64,000 bases of DNA from Lingula anatina (lineage: Eukaryota > Brachiopoda > Lingulata > Lingulida > Lingulidae), in contig NW_019775747.1 in NCBI RefSeq assembly GCF_001039355.2, positions 696,752 through 760,751 on the forward strand, given 5' to 3'. Positions within the stretch are counted from its first letter, which is position 1. Each line of letters begins with the position of its first letter. The notes under the pieces were generated by a model that was not told where the DNA came from, did no database searches, and worked only from the letters and a program-made list of their open reading frames with translations. This document shows positions 38,749-51,381 of the stretch, piece after piece. Made by a program: the position numbers and the translations under genes.

Positions 38749-39305
38749 TGATTCAGATTCAAGCAGGACCTCTCTGATAGTTTATGGCCTGCAAGTTAGA
38801 AACTATCCCAAATTGATACCCGTGTTACAAATATATACATGGTTATTCAAAAATGGGGAAAGTCTACGGATGCTCTTGAAACAACACTTTTGTTCTTTGT
38901 TATACTTTTGCAAAGAATTATGTTAAAAGAATTATGTTAAAATGTGTTTCAAAATAGGCCTACCCAGATAACAAGAACACTTGGAACCTTCAGCACCAAG
39001 GACATGAACCAACATTGAGAATAGACGATATTTGTATTGTTACGTGCGCTATATTTACACGTTAATCAGATTAACTGGATGGGTCTGTATTTGGTTGATC
39101 TTTAAGGCAAACAAGATTTAACGACCAGAGTTTATATGTAGGTGAATTGAATCACATCGGCTGTGAGGTTACGTATAGGATTAAGACAATCATTTTACTA
39201 AAGTACTTTACAAAAAATTACCATGCTTCTTTTTAACGTACCAGATAACGTACATACAGTGTATATATATCATTATGCGTCAGTTTTGTGTCTTTGGTTC
39301 GGAAT

Positions 39306-39341
39306 TATTATTATTATTATTATTGTTATTATTATTATATT
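39306..39341. repeat. (TTA)n microsatellite
   Basis: A run of ATT units with one G interruption. Confidence 0.85.
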
Positions 39342-40732
39342 GGCAACTAGAGAAAAGTGTGTTAATTGTTGGATATAAGTAATTAACAACATACTTTAAG
39401 TTTAAAACCACGTTAAGAAAAAAAACCCAGTATAAAAGCAGCTATACTTACATTATGAAAGTTTTAGATCACCAGGTGGCCTTTGTTTTCTATCCAGGGA
39501 TTTAGAAACTCAAATATATGTTGATAAGTGCTCTAAGTAATAAGGTAATGGTGTTCGCTTAAATTTCATTTTTTTATTAAAACCTGGACGCACTTTTTAA
39601 TGTACAGATGGTGGTGCAAACAATTGTGGATATATATTAATATGCCAAAGCAGAGTAAAACAAAATTGGGTAGTTTGTCTCAGTCTATTTGCAAGAACAG
39701 TGTGTCAATATTCAAGTATATAAAGCCAACAAATATATGCACAGAGGGTTGTGATATTGATTAGTGAATAATGAGCGCATATTTTAAATACATTTTTTTG
39801 TTTGAACATTCCATTTTAAGTTAACGGATTCCAGGAAAAGCTTGCCGGTAAATGGTTCTTGTACTTTTTAATTATATGCTAAGCTTTTAATTTATTCAGT
39901 CAGAACATTTCGTGTAAAATTGTACATTCCACATAATAAGAACGTCACATTTTGTTATCTATAACAATAGTTCTTCGAAAAGCCAAAATATTGTTTTCGT
40001 CTGCCAAAGAATATAAGATGAAGTGATCTGAAATATGTAGCTGATGTTTCTTACTATTTTTGTCAAAAAAGGACAATGTTATTACATTTATCATTTTTGA
40101 TGCAAATCCTTGTGTAGACCGGTGTTTAATTAAGTAGGTATAAGGTTGAAATTAGAATATTCACGTGTTTGTGGTTTTAAGTAAGTCACAAGTCATTCAT
40201 TTCCATGTGCAAAGATCATTTAAGACATTAAGACAAAGTTTATCAGTTGTAGAAATCAAGAAATCAAAAGTGAAACCCAGTCAAGGCTTACCTTTATAGT
40301 CGTGATACATTATGAGCCTACTTACATTTTTTTGTTACATAGTGCCATCTAATGGCTTGGTCAGGATTAAATCCTACTATGATTATAAAAAAATTGGCAG
40401 TGAGCTTTTAGGGCACGAGTTGATCGCTAAATTCTCCTGTGCTTGTGCCATTTGATACTTTCCCGAATTGAGTATTTTTTGCAAATGTTGAATATTATAT
40501 CCAATTTTCAACAGTAATTGAGTGGAAAATGAAATTGGTAAATATATATGTAAAAATCAAGCTTGTATATATATATATATATTGGTGACTCTTGTTTCAT
40601 TGTATTCGGTTCTTATTAGATGTCAATCCGTACATCACGTCTCACGTTTCACGGTGCTTTATTTTAAGTATTTATAACAGTATATTATATGATAAATTAA
40701 GTTATTGTGAAGGGTATCACGAATGCAGCACA

Positions 40733-40738
40733 AATAAA
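40733..40738 (+). promoter_or_regulatory. Candidate poly(A) signal, AJM1-like gene
   Basis: First canonical AATAAA after the stop codon at 38748. Assigned by motif and position only. Confidence 0.35.
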
Positions 40739-40888
40739 ATGTTTTGATATAAAGTGCATTTTGCTTCTTACCAGTTTGTGTTGGCGAGTGAGAAAGAGAG
40801 CAATGACGCAAAATAAAAAAGAGATAAAAGAAAACTTATTGAAAATGAAAATATACACAAGGAATATTTTTGTGTGCAATAACACGAC

Positions 40889-40894
40889 TTTATT
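40889..40894 (-). promoter_or_regulatory. Candidate poly(A) signal, ADAMTS-like gene
   Basis: AATAAA on the minus strand, about 1.2 kb past the stop of the ADAMTS-like gene, and the nearest canonical hexamer I could find. It lies only about 150 bp from the opposing signal at 40733-40738. Confidence 0.35.
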
Positions 40895-41426
40895 TTAATC
40901 GGTGAAAACTGGCAGTGATGAGCTTATAAATCAAAATACAAATAATATCACTTTACTTTGTCATTGGTATATTGGTATGCGCTCACTTTTCATATACACA
41001 CAGTTTCAATTCAGTTCAAAGAAGCACACGATTCACACGTTCGTTGATGGTACACCTGAATAAGCTCGCAATTGCAAGATACTAAATACCTCATTCAATT
41101 CTGAACAGATACATGAAAGAGTATTATAAAGCCAGTGACAGCGCCCCCCCCCCCCCTCACCCCAACTCTATGCTAACACAGATCGACCGGCATTATACAG
41201 AAAGTGCCTGAAAATTATGCCACTGGCATGGCTTTACCTGTTCAGAAACCCTCTCCCATCAAAAAGTCTTTTCTATACTGCTGTTTACCTATCCACAATA
41301 CTACTTCAAACTACGGAATGAGCAACAAATACAGTACATTCTTTTGAAAATTTGAACACATGGCAGTGGCTTTGCTGGAAAACTTAATACATTAAAGTCA
41401 GTTAAGGAAAATCTGGCAAATAAGCA

Positions 41427-41714
41427 ATCCCGCACGAAAACGAAGTAGATACTCCAGCGCAGTAGACTACTGCAATCATACTTCAAACATGCTTCAAATC
41501 TGCTTCGGTGTGGGAGCTAATTAGCATATTTGAAACATGCCTCGATCATGCTGCTAATCTACTGCATTAATGCTTCTCCTCTGTACAACCCTATGTAATT
41601 TTTGAAGTAGAATTGCAGTAGGCTATACTGCATTTCTACTGCAAATGTGCTCCACACCACTACTGCGTTAATGCTTCTTTGCTACTTCGATACTACTGCA
41701 TTTTCTTGCGGGAT
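41427..41714. mobile_element. MITE-like inverted-repeat element (288 bp)
   Basis: The ends read ATCCCGCACGAAAA and, reverse-complemented, ATCCCGCAAGAAAA. The interior is rich in repeats of AGTAG/CTACTGC in both orientations, so much of it can fold on itself. No clear target duplication is seen. It lies between the two convergent genes, possibly within the 3'UTR of the minus-strand gene. Confidence 0.6.
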
Positions 41715-42081
41715 ATTTGAAGAAAAAGGAAAACGCAAAAATCGCAAACATACTTTATACTAGGAAATCTAGATTAAGTGAAACATTTAATTATAATTCA
41801 TTATAAAATAAATATAAAACACTTAAATTGTCATATTTCTTTCAACTGATACCAAGTGAATGTTATTAACACGGTTCGCCGTTCTCTTTTTTCTTATATA
41901 CTATGAACCTTAAAATATTGCTCGTAAGAAAATTGAAGTAAAAAAATTAAAAAATAATGAATGGTCAATATATTGGAATGCAGCGAGCAAGTGCGAACAC
42001 AAAATGAACACAATCACTCTCAGCAATATTTAAATCTCAACCAACACAATGAGATTGTACGTCACATCTACCACAATTGGC

Positions 42082-42212
42082 TTAAGACCCATTCTTTCTT
42101 TTGTCTGCTTTGCAAGAAGCGCAGCAGGCCTTCTTATAGTACCAATGATCACAGAGTTGAACTCGTAAAACTAGGGCACAGTTGGCAGTCTTATCGTCCC
42201 GACACCCTCCAC
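42082..42212 (-). CDS. ADAMTS-like exon 18: PLAC domain and stop
   Basis: Encodes the last 43 residues. The pattern CRDD...NCALV...[15 protein letters not shown] carries the six cysteines and the YY..CC core of the PLAC (protease and lacunin) domain. It ends NGS then TAA. The acceptor is TTTTTCCAG. Confidence 0.85.
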
Positions 42213-45200
42213 CTGGAAAAAGGAATAATATTTAAAAATGAACAAAACAAATATATTTATGTGAGAAATGGGTTACAAAGGACAGGCAGGTTGACCCTCC
42301 CTTTATTAATACCTGCTATGACCTAGAAGTCATTGATGGCATAATACACTTGAGTGCATGCTCCTTTTTTCGAGGAACGCAATTGACACGGCACAAAAAA
42401 TTTGATTGCTTGATGTTTAGCAATTGGCTGTACATATATTCAAAGCTTGCGGCGATGTTTTTATCTCAACCCCGATCCCAGCCTTACCCAGATAAAACTT
42501 TTCTTTCGAAACTGGTGTCTCGCAACGTTATTTTTACAAAAAATATCTTACCGTGACTATTTCACACAAAAAGTTATTCACATTTTATCTTTTTAAGTGA
42601 TTGTGCCTCTTGTTAGAATAACGCTTATTTGAAATTTGTTTCAGGCTAAAATCGTTTTCAAGTTAGGCTTAGCGACACTGTGTGATTACCTGGTGTAAGG
42701 GGCTCACAAGGCGGCATGTTACACACTTCGACTGTAGCTGGTTTCTTCTTTTCATCACAAGCTGCCGTGCTATCACTGTGTTTTCTGTAACACTTGGCCG
42801 TTCTCACTCGAACGCCGTTATCTCCGCAAGTTTTAGAGCACTGGAAATATAGAGATAGAAAGTTTACGATTTGGGTAAAACTAGTCGTTTCTCTCCCTGA
42901 CCTCCATAAATATAAGTATTTGTAATGCTTAAAAGCATTGAAAAAAATAAGGAAAACCAACTGGACGATCCACAATATCAAAGCAAAGGGAGGCAAACAT
43001 CATTATGTGTAAATCTTACCTTGGCTGCCATATTTATTACAAAGACCGACTAGTTTTCATACTAATTAGAATCTAAGACGGGCAGGGCGACAAAAACCTT
43101 TTATAGGAATGATGAAAGAAGAAGGGGCGATTCAGCTCTCTGAAACCATCATTACATTAGTGTATTGTGGAGGTGGCATATGCGTGTGTGTAATGGGGGT
43201 ATTGGCATATACTACCTTAGACCACTGTGTGGTGAACCACTGTGCCTCACAAGGCTTAGCCTGGCACGTCGCCTCGTCAACAGGCCGCTTCTTGCTGGCG
43301 CAGTAGGCGTCCGGCTGGACGATGAAGTTATTGTTAACCACGGCACCACACAGAATCTTTCGGTTAGCCCTTCCCTCGCCGCAGTCAGCTGAACACTGTA
43401 AGTAAAAGTAAACCGTGTTCTTGGACGTAATGGCTTCTATTTGAAAGATTACAGCAAACTGGGCACGGACGGATCTATATTTTTGGTGAATATATTTACT
43501 GGGTACTTCTGAGCAGACAGATGTTCATCTGATATTTAGATCGGCAATTAGTGTCACAGTTAATGTAGATCATGTTTTAAATGTTCATTGGCACAAAAGC
43601 AATACTGTTTTAAGTTAAAACAACAATGGTAAACGGACCTGTCCCCATTCTTGTGGCACCCAGGTTGGGTGGCATGTTGGCTGGTCCCCACAGGCCTGGA
43701 CGGCGATTGGACGGTTCCCTTGGTCGCACTGCGTGCTGGGAAGGTAATTGCCGTTGACGTCACGGCACGTGACACTACGTGAACGTAATCCTGACCCACA
43801 CGGTCCGGAACACTGCAACGCATAGTGTTTAAAGACATTTTATGTGTTACAATGTATGTTATTCAATGTGTTATCTAAAGCTGAAAAAAAATATCTGTAC
43901 GCCCTCTCTCCCTCTCTATCTCTCTCACACACACACGCAGCGTGCGCGCACGCGTGCACATGCTCATACACACACTTCCTTTACTCCTGTACATTTGCAC
44001 GTGAGTATGAATATGCTTCCCTATAAGCTATAAATCTGAAATGGAAAAATGGCAGAAAGCAAATTTCGTTTCGAAGATATTGAAAATGAAATAGACGGCA
44101 GGAATTAAAAATTTTACGAGCAGAAAGTGAACTTTAAACAAGAATGACACAAATACAGTTATAATGATAATAGGGGAATATGCGTAGTAGTCAGCTCACC
44201 TCACTCCACTCAGAGACTGTCCACTGATTGACACACGGCCCAAGGTAACATCGCTGTTCGTGTGCTGGCTTCTTCCCCACCACACACTCATCTTCCTGCC
44301 GAGCTGAACAGCGTACTTCTCGACGCTGTATCCCGTACCCACACTTGGTAGAGCACTGGTAAAAAAAACAACCATCTAATAGATAACATATAGATCGCCA
44401 CATCCGTCTTATTTTTTGAAGGCGCATGGAACAAATATCTTTAGTGCACTGAAAACATTCTTGGTGTCTTTATCTAAAGACAAATAAGGTACCTACATAT
44501 ATAAATTTGTTGATGGGTGTTTTTGAAGGACTGAGCAGTCCATAACAGATAGTAGTGAAACTGGCATGTCAATTGAATTTTTTATCAATGATGTTGGCTG
44601 TTTCCTGACATCTTTACTTTTACTTCTATTGATAGTTCGTTTACTAGCAAGGCGCTTGCTCTCAGGATTTAGAGGAAACTCTAAAATGATATCGTGTTTT
44701 TTTGGGGTGGGGGTGCAGGGGCCTATTCATCAGGGATACTGTGGTTGCTAATTATACCTCTGTCCATTCCGAAACCTGCCAAAGCGGTCCACAGTCGCGT
44801 TCCTTGCAGCGTCTTAAATACTGCGGCTTCCTCCGAGCATCGCACAGAAAGTCGTGCACACTGCTGTCGAAGCCTGGCGCCATCATCTGCCAGCAGCGAA
44901 CATTGCGGTACTGCTCTCCGTCCCCACAGCTTCGGGAACACTGGCTCCATAAGCCTTCAACCCACCTGAGAGACACGTAGCGCGAAGTATTGTCAGACGG
45001 GTGCAGAATAATATTACTAGGCCTATACTAGTGCCTAAATATAACGCATGCCAAAATAAAGATTGCCTTTTCTAATGTGCTCAAAACCAGTGTTTTTCTT
45101 GTAATGCCATAATGCACATAATAAAACAACGCACAAAACCCAAAAGTGAGATTATTTAACCTTTTTATAACTGCTAGAAATTTTCAAAGAAAATTCTAAT

Positions 45201-48200
45201 TTTTCGAAATCTTAGTTTTTAATTAAAAAAAAGTATCTGTAATTGATGGTTACACTTTGCACAGGACTTTTACCCTGCTCAAAAAAAAAAAAAACGTTTG
45301 GACTCTGTTGTTGACAATGTGGCCACGTGGTATCCACGTGACCTAGATGTCACGTGCTTACTGGGGCATGCGCAATACCTAGCGTAACACGGCTTTCCGA
45401 AGCACACAGCGTGGGTGGGCTCCGGTCTCTTGGTTTCGTCACAGTTCGCGTCTTCTACCACCATCCCGTTCTTTCTCTGACATTGCGCGTATGTGGACTG
45501 AAGACCTGAATGAAGTATAATAGATATCAAATGATATTAAGAAAAATAACAAAAAAGTCTAAAGTGCATCTAAAATGTATATACACAGTAAATATACACA
45601 TATGTGACATCCATGTGATATATCGAATGCATTTGTCAAAAACAGTGATAAAAACATACAAAAATGAATGAACTACTTAGAAGAATTATAATTAAAAATA
45701 CTTTGACAAAAACAAGTATTCTGATTTACGCGAAAGAGTTGCATAAAAGAAGGCAAACATTCGCCAATATTACATACTTTTCTCAAAATAAGTATTGTTA
45801 GCATGTTATTGACAAAAGCCCTACGAGTGGGCAACCTTGGTACAAATAAGGTTCCTGCAAATTATCGGATGTACAAACAGTGATGATTAACGCTTGTCAA
45901 TATGGCAAAGTCACTAGCAGAAACAATATAATTTTTTTTACCGGTAGTGCACGTGGCGCTGCAAGGAGCTTTTCCATTGACTACCCATCTGTAGTCTGCT
46001 TTCTCGGCATTGGTCTCAGGATTTCGGTAATCACTGCTAACCGCTGGGGCGGGCACACCTACCAAAATATAACAGAAATGCACCCTTTTAAATGATTAAT
46101 ATAAAATATATCGATAGACTAACTGAAAAATTGGCGACTGTCTTGGTCATCATTTAAAGCGAATGGCCTATGAGGACGATGAGACGATTAAACAACTAAG
46201 CATTGACCGGTTACGGCAAAATGGCAAAGATAAAGAATAATGTCTACACAATATCTGTTTTGGTGGCCGGTGGATGTCAAAAATCAAATAGGTTATCTGA
46301 GAAATAAAAGGCAGCCAATTCACTTAAAATTCTCTATGGCTACATATAAAACATGACTGTTAGATTAAAACAGATAAACCTAGATACTGCATGTAAAGAT
46401 AAATATTTGAAAAAACGAAATAAAAAGTGATACCTTTAGGCAGATCTTCTTTCGAAGGCGCCGAGTCTTTTGTTGTGTTAATGTACATATCACCTAAATT
46501 AGTTAATGACATTTTGGATTAATTTTTTAATGAAACAAAACATAAATTTTGCTGGTACAAAGTCTAGTGTAACATTCTGTAAAAATACAATTCTTCCTTT
46601 TATCAAAAACCTCTAATCATAATTTTACTGAAACCAGTATGCATGAAATCCGCACACTTTTTGTCTAGTTAACAATAAGACACAAATGTAACCAGGATGA
46701 GCCATATTAGAGGCATGGACAACGGCTTTTAAAAGAACCCGAATTCAGCATAGTTACAAGGTAACTAAAAAGGTTAAATAGGGGTCGTTAGGTTACGTTT
46801 AGAATTTGTGAAACCCCAAGACCAAAGTGTTTTAAATAATAAGTAAGATTTCCTCTGCTCGACCTACCGTCTTTGCCATATGCTACAGTTGTCGCTTCTA
46901 GTCCCTGGCCGTCCAGTAAAGATTCCCGAACAAATACAGGTGCCGAATCTGGTCGTCTTGTTTCGTGTATCACATTCATTAAGCGTTTAGGTTTTGGTTT
47001 CATTATCAAAGGCATCGGGGGAGGAGGCGCTAGCATTATCCGCAAAGGCGTTGGTGTCGTTGCTGGCGCTTTTGTGATTGCCGTTGAGGTTTCTTGCGTT
47101 TTAAATGCATTTTGAGGCATATTAAAATTAAATAATAATGATAATGATGATGATGAAAATGTTGGTGACGTCACAGCGAATGTTGAAGGTGACAACGTCG
47201 ATGTCATGGCGTCAGAAGACATTGACTGCGCATGCGCAGCATCTGAGCGAACATTTGAAGGAATCACATGCTTTATTGGAGATCCAGAAACTGTAGCTTT
47301 TTCTACACTAGGGGCTACATCTAGATTTCCTACAGGAGCGTACGATATATTGCTTTTAAGGAATATTTGCTTTTTAGGTTGAGCTGTCACTGATGTTCCG
47401 ATTTTTGTAGGTAGTGATGGCAGTAAAGGTGATGAATTCTTTGAATTTTCTTGTTCATCTTCAGCAATTTTGTACGGTAGTTTTAATGCTACATCAGATG
47501 GTGCTTTGGGTACATTGCCTATTTCATCGTTATCATATATTTTCTCTCGCTGAAGGCTATGGGCTCTATGCATCTTCTCAGATATTTCATTTTCTGTCAC
47601 GAAACCATTCTTTTTGTGACTGGAACGGGTGGGATAGTCTGTTGCTCTATCACTATGTTTAACGTTTCTTTTTGGGGGCTCCGTTGGTGGTACAGTTGTT
47701 TCACGAGTGGTCGATAAACTTTGTTCCAACAATGGTGCAGAGGAACTGTTTGGGATTTTAGCATCATCTTTTACTTTGTAAATATCAGGATAGATCTGCA
47801 GTGGAACGGTATACTCGTAGTACACCTTAACAGTGTCAGTTTTCTTATTTCTTGATAAAACCTAAAATCAAAAACAGAGTTTGATATGTCATGCAATTAA
47901 CGATATGGGATCCATTGCGGGCATACAACAATGCCCAGATTCAACAGGAGTTATACAATGTACATGTACCTTTACCTAAGAGATCGTTTTATTTCTTGAT
48001 ATTTCACAGCATCTGTAAAGTTCACCTCTTTGCCTACGAAAGTAAGGCTAAATAATTGATACATGGATAGAAAGAAATGTAAACGGCTAGATTTAAGTCT
48101 TATGCTATCATTTAAATAATATTCAACCTGAAAGTAATACAAATGCCAATATATTACCGAAATAGACGGTGCACAAAATCGTTTACTTTCATTGCACCCA

Positions 48201-51200
48201 ATGCAACAACTCGTCCATTTTTTATATAAATAACTCTACTGAGAACAGTTCCAGTGTCAAAGACTTATACCAACCACCACCGTAAGCTCTCTGTTGATGG
48301 GACCCTCTGCCGCCATTCTCTCGTGTTCTCCGTCATAGATTGGATGATAGTACCAGAACACCGTGCCGCCGATGTTTTGTCGACCCATGGGGTACACACT
48401 GTATCCGCTGATATAGTAAAGCTCCCGACTGTCCTTTATGGCTGTAATGTAAGGACTAATTAGAAGAAATTCTCGTGGTGTCACCGATAATGTTCTAATA
48501 TAAGAAAAAAGCAGTCAATCGGATAACAAACTCAAAACGGTAAGTTTTCAAGACTACGTTTTTCTGCCGTTAGCTAAGGCCTGTAATTGTTACATGAAAA
48601 CTTGGAAATTTCAATTCGTGTGGCAATGAGTAATTCCAGATTTATTTTAAGGGGGGGGGGGGACAACATGCCTTTGAGACATAAGAACTATATATCAAAA
48701 TAAGATTTAAGATAAAATGTACCTTTAAGGACCCTTTAAAAGTTATACAAAAAGTAGCCTGAATAAATGGCAAAAAGATGTTTACACGAGTGCTCGAGTG
48801 TGTTTTTATAAATTTCTCTTTGGTTTATTCATTTGTTTTTTGTTACATGTATATTAAATGCTATAAAACATATTTGCACTGAGGAATTTTCCATGCAGTT
48901 TGATTACATATTTTTGTGATTGTGATAAATCAGAAAAAAAAAACGCAGTTGATAGGCACATATTGTTAATCTAGAAAATGGGAACATTCTTACCGAACAC
49001 TGCCACAGTCTGCGTCTCCTCCCGTATGACGATGTGTCGCGCGCGCCGAGGAAGGTGAAGGACAGTTTTTGACTCTATGGGAAGAAATAGTCTTTTACAA
49101 ACCGAATGAAAGTAAATAATGTTGGAAATGATAGGTTTTTAAGTTTTAACCCAATTCAGATTCTTTAACCGAAAGGTGCTGGAAGCTTTACGATACGATT
49201 TTGAAGCCTACTAGCGAAATATTGTACTTTGATTAGCAGTTGAAAAGTTGTCACAGTCGATGAGCTTAAACAAAAACAACCCGTGCGTCACAGTTACTTA
49301 CCCATCCCTATAGATAATGTAATATAGCCAGAGATCACGTGACACGTAGAATTGTCGCCTTGGCAAACTCCGCACCAATCAAAAACGGCCTTCGAGTGCA
49401 GCTCATTGTCACATCCGGTAGGCTAAAAAAACATACATTTGAAAAGGCAACATTTTAGGAGGTTGTCTAACCAAAGCAAACCAGGTATAATTCATGCGTA
49501 TATTAGTAAACGAACAAACTCTGGCCCTACATGCACAAGACAGCAGCTCTGTACTGACAAAATGTTTATGGAGATAATACTTAGGCGTGTATATTTTGGT
49601 GACTATATATTCTTAAAAGTATGCAAATGGAGTATGTAGTTGGGTGTTTGCCACCCAAACACCGTATTTTTATAAGAATTTATATACATTGCCGTTATGA
49701 CGAGGTCTCTCAAGGATGTGTTCTATGTATGTGATGTTGGCGCGGTTTTATGTATAATCTTTCACATACAAGTGGGTTGTGTAATGACTGCCATGATAGC
49801 GAAATTTGCGTTTACTGTGTCCCTCTCTATAACTTACACCTATATAAGATTACATAAATTCAAGATACTAATATTTCAAATACAATGACATTATTTACAC
49901 TATGACAGTTAAAGTCTCAAAGTCTTAGACGACAATGAAACATAGAAAGCAAATAACTTTAATCTCTTAGGAATGCTTTCAAAGCTACAGACATAACAAC
50001 CGGTGGTTTATGAGACAAGATTGGTAATCTTGTTCTTGTAAAATCAGGGCTGCTTATCTCAAGTTACGTTATAGTTCCGTCCAAATTTGCTTTTATACAG
50101 ATGAAGGTCGAATAAAATATGATATAGGGTGTATCAGAAGATCTAAGATCTTTGGAATATATATATTTTTAAAAACTGCTCTGAAATTTGGAAAATGTGT
50201 TGCAATAGTCTAAGTAACCCCATGAGATCTTATGTAGTAAATTTGAAAGAAATTTGTGTAGGCCTTTTAGTTGATGACCGCTTCGTCCGGCTTCTTTATT
50301 GAGTTTGTCACATCTGATGTCCCGGTGGAAGTGATGGTAAACCTACTGTTTGTTGTTTCCCCTGGTTTCTTTGATAAGCTGTGTCTTGCCCCCTTCCCTC
50401 ATGTTCTGAGAACGAGCAGAATAGGCGGGCGTATTAGACAGGCGACGATTATTACGAACCCCCCCCCCCATCTTTTCAAGGTTATATTTCTTTCTGTTAC
50501 AGGTCTATTCCCAAATACTCCTTGTGTCTGTGTCTGACTCTCTACATAAGACTTTGGGTTCTGTCCAATTGTGAGCATGGTTCCCATCAACCCGTGTCTC
50601 AGAAGTGATCAAATCAGCAGAGAAGCTAAACAAAACATTCATTTAACACAGGTATTCTATGGATCTATGGATAGGAACTCCATTACAGTATATTTGTAAG
50701 GTGTTGGAAAACCATTTGCTAATGCTGATATTAAGGAAAACGCAAAAAATGTGGATTTATAATACACATGTCAGCGAAACTCCTCTCCGACACACACACG
50801 CGCGCGCGCACACACACACACACACACATAGCAAATGAAGAACGTTAATTTCGCATATGTCCTTTTCACGTTAGATCTATGGAGTAGGTGTGATATTTGG
50901 CCTTGAGTTGTCCTAATCTGAGTACATTTTCTCTCAGACACAACATCGTGCTGTTTGAACAAAGATAATCTGCTGCACTGATCCAATAAGGGTACCGTCT
51001 GAATATCACATTATCTTTATCTGGGACGTATTTTCTTGTTTCAGACAATTGGACGGAAAAGGTATTTAACCAAACGTACGTGTAGAGGCCTACTATAATT
51101 GTTCTTGCTGTATTTAAATGAGAATAGCAACTTATTTTTCGATTTGATCAGTAAATATATTGAATTAATTTTAACAGAATTACTTTTACGGCTAATTTTC

Positions 51201-51326
51201 GACGGATGGTTTAAGTGGTGCAGGGTGAAGAACAAATGCAACACATCATGTTATTTTTCTACTAACGTAAAGCAATCCAAGAAATGAATGGAAGCACAAA
51301 ATCGATAAACATGTATCTCCCAGGGA

Positions 51327-51381
<55 letters not shown>

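Larger units (their letters stand above)
38749..40755 (+). other. Probable 3'UTR of the AJM1-like gene
   Basis: AT-rich sequence with no coding content and a (TTA)n tract at about 39306-39341. The first canonical AATAAA on the plus strand is at 40733-40738, about 2 kb past the stop, which would give a long 3'UTR. ATTAAA variants occur earlier, for example near 39577. Confidence 0.4.

Noticed and set aside
43132-43341. Read-through of exon 16 into [12 protein letters not shown]
   Set aside because: The donor WSK|GTAGTA and the phase-0 join to exon 17 show the exon ends at 43216.
48442-48494. Longer exon 8 with acceptor at 48495 (CTTATATTAG)
   Set aside because: The acceptor is plausible but the phase does not match exon 7, while the acceptor at 48442 restores both the phase and the spacer motif.
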